From contig CAUYUJ010018869.1 in NCBI GenBank assembly GCA_963575745.1, forward strand, positions 15,001 to 79,000: DNA of 64,000 bases. Reading direction: 5' to 3'. This document shows positions 62,840 through 64,000 of this stretch, in pieces. The translations under genes and the position numbers were made by a program. The DNA is from Prorocentrum cordatum (taxonomy: Eukaryota > Sar > Dinophyceae > Prorocentrales > Prorocentraceae). Below the pieces are notes generated by a model that saw only the letters and a program-made list of their open reading frames with translations, was not told the origin of the DNA and searched no databases. How positions within the stretch are numbered: the first letter of the stretch is position 1; the number at the start of each line of letters is the position of its first letter.

Positions 62840-63290
62840 GAGGAGGAGGATGAGGAGTAGGGTGAGGGGTAGGAGGAGGAGGATGCGGAGGAGGAGGAGA
62901 AGGAGGAGGTGGAGGAGGAGGCGCAGGAATATGCGTAGGAGGAGTACGAGGAGGGTTCGGAATACGAATTGGAGTACGATTAGGGGGATGGGGTAGCGGG
63001 GAGAAGGTGTACCAGTAGCGTAGGAGTACGAGCAGGCGTACGAGTAGGAGTACGATTAGGAATACGAGTAGAAGCACGAGTAGGAATACGAGTAGGGTTA
63101 GGAATAAGAGTAGGAGTACGAGTAGGGGGAGGGGGTGGCTGGGGGACGGGGTACGAGTAGGAGTGCGAGTAGGAATGCGAGTATGCGTACGAGTAGGACT
63201 AGGGGTACGAGGACGAGTAGCCTGATCATGAGTAGGAGTGGGGCTAGGAGTACGAGTAGGAGTACGAGTACTTGGAGGGGGGTGGGGGGG
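62840..63290. repeat. AGGAGTACGAGT minisatellite with GGA start
   Basis: A GGA array to about 62930, then units of GTAGGAGTACGA and GGAATACGAGTA at 6- and 12-bp spacing. It forms most of the intron before the next exon. Confidence 0.9.
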
Positions 63291-63308
63291 AATGCAAAAC
63301 GCACCCAG

Positions 63309-63462
63309 TAACAACAACACCATCCCGCCGCAGCTGATGCAGCTCATGCGCTCAAACGGAGGTGAGCGTGCTGGCGAGAGTTCTGACGCCCCAGCCCGTT
63401 CATACTTCATGCGCGCCATGTTCGACGACGACGAGATCTCGGACGACAGCCTTGAGTCGGAC
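63309..63462 (+). CDS. acidic exon with consensus splice sites, unknown gene
   Basis: It is preceded by CGCACCCAG (AG 63307-63308) and followed by GGAC|GTAAGT at 63463. The frame reads IPPQLMQLMRSNGGERAGES, then ARSYFMRAMFDDDEISDDSL. It has balanced hydrophobic residues followed by an acidic Ser-rich end, and is flanked on both sides by simple repeats. No domain is recognised. It probably belongs to the gene whose other exons lie at 61.5-62.8 kb; the rest is beyond the window end. Confidence 0.6.
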
Positions 63463-63479
63463 GTAAGTGCGACAGGCTC

Positions 63480-64000
63480 GCCAATCGCCTCGCCCTCCTC
63501 ATCCGCATCCTCCCCGCCCTCGTCACCCCCATCCTCCTCACCCTCATCAGCATTCTCCTCGTTATCCTCATCCTCGCCCTCCTCATCCTCTTTACCCTCG
63601 CTCTCAGCATCCTCATCCTCTTCCTCATCCACCTCCTCGTCATCATCCTCAGCATCTTCCTCCTCATCCTCCTCCTTATCCTCCTCATCCTCACCATTAA
63701 CAACCTCGCTCTCCGTAGCCTCCTCATCCTTATCATCCTCCTCCTCATCATCATCATCCTCGCTCCCCTCATCGTCGTCCTCCTCTCCTAATCCTCATCA
63801 TCAGCATCATCATTCCTCAGTCTGCATCAACCTCGCCATCCGTATCCTCATCCTCAGTCCCCTCGCTCTCCTCATGATTGTGCCCAGCGCCGTCCTCACC
63901 CTCAGATTTCTCGTCCTCCTCGCCCTCCTCATCCTCATGCTGATCTGCTTCCCCGCCCATCTCCACTTCGTCGCTCTTCTCCTCGCCCGATCGTCCTCCA
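63480..64000. repeat. CATCCTC / CTCATC array to the window end
   Basis: (CTCATCCTC)n-type hexamer and nonamer repeat with many variants. It lies inside the intron that starts at 63463. Confidence 0.88.

Overview
The window looks like nuclear DNA of a photosynthetic dinoflagellate. The basis is: (i) a damaged dinoflagellate spliced-leader sequence followed by a second, shorter leader remnant (57803-57833); (ii) a fragment of a peridinin/chlorophyll a-c type light-harvesting protein (58442-58663); (iii) introns that start GC or GT and end AG, many with terminal inverted repeats and short target-site duplications (introner-like elements); (iv) several degraded retroelements; and (v) a very high load of simple repeats, satellites and hairpins in GC-rich DNA. 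No rRNA, tRNA, CRISPR array, operon or prokaryotic promoter was recognised. A Prorocentrum- or Symbiodinium-like source is an inference.

1-14.3 kb (+ strand): one protein-kinase gene is the backbone. Four short phase-0 exons (1610-1771, 10057-10182, 12483-12704, 14105-14209) encode consecutive kinase subdomains from beta-2/3 to helix F. The introns are 8.3, 2.3 and 1.4 kb. They hold GAT triplet arrays, a degraded DIRS-like retroelement (about 4.3-9.2 kb), the RNase H/zinc-ribbon tail of a LINE-like element (10.3-11.0 kb), and palindromes. The first exon (glycine loop) and the last exons were not found.

14.3-31 kb is mostly non-coding. It contains families of 150-370 bp inverted-repeat elements (called A, C, D, F, I, J, K, M, N, O here), GC-rich triplet arrays, a 759-903 bp tandem repeat whose junctions carry variable GTT tracts (24.8-28.3 kb), and G/C homopolymer runs.

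31.5-36.4 kb is a non-LTR (LINE) retrotransposon: an ORF1 RNA-binding-like protein, an AP-endonuclease domain with several frame breaks, and a well preserved reverse transcriptase. A 174-bp element with a GAGAT duplication sits in ORF1. The LINE is bracketed by ~0.57 kb direct repeats.

37-42.5 kb has a few short candidate exons separated by inverted-repeat introns. 42.7-47.7 kb is a large array whose TCTTGGG motif recurs every 10-11 bp, in alternating orientation. 47.8-48.9 and 55.4-56.6 kb are two copies of an element with inverted arrays of GGTTCGAACC around a GGGGACAGTG minisatellite. 49.5-54.2 kb is a 91-bp satellite interrupted by about 2.2 kb of CACAGA repeat.

57.8-64 kb returns to coding material: the leader relic, an Ala-rich frame with the light-harvesting fragment, CAG arrays, and several candidate + strand exons ending in a convincing exon with a GTAAGT donor (63309-63462). 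The real genes (kinase, light-harvesting fragment, 63-kb gene) are not a functional cluster; they share only the habit of very short exons in repeat-filled introns.
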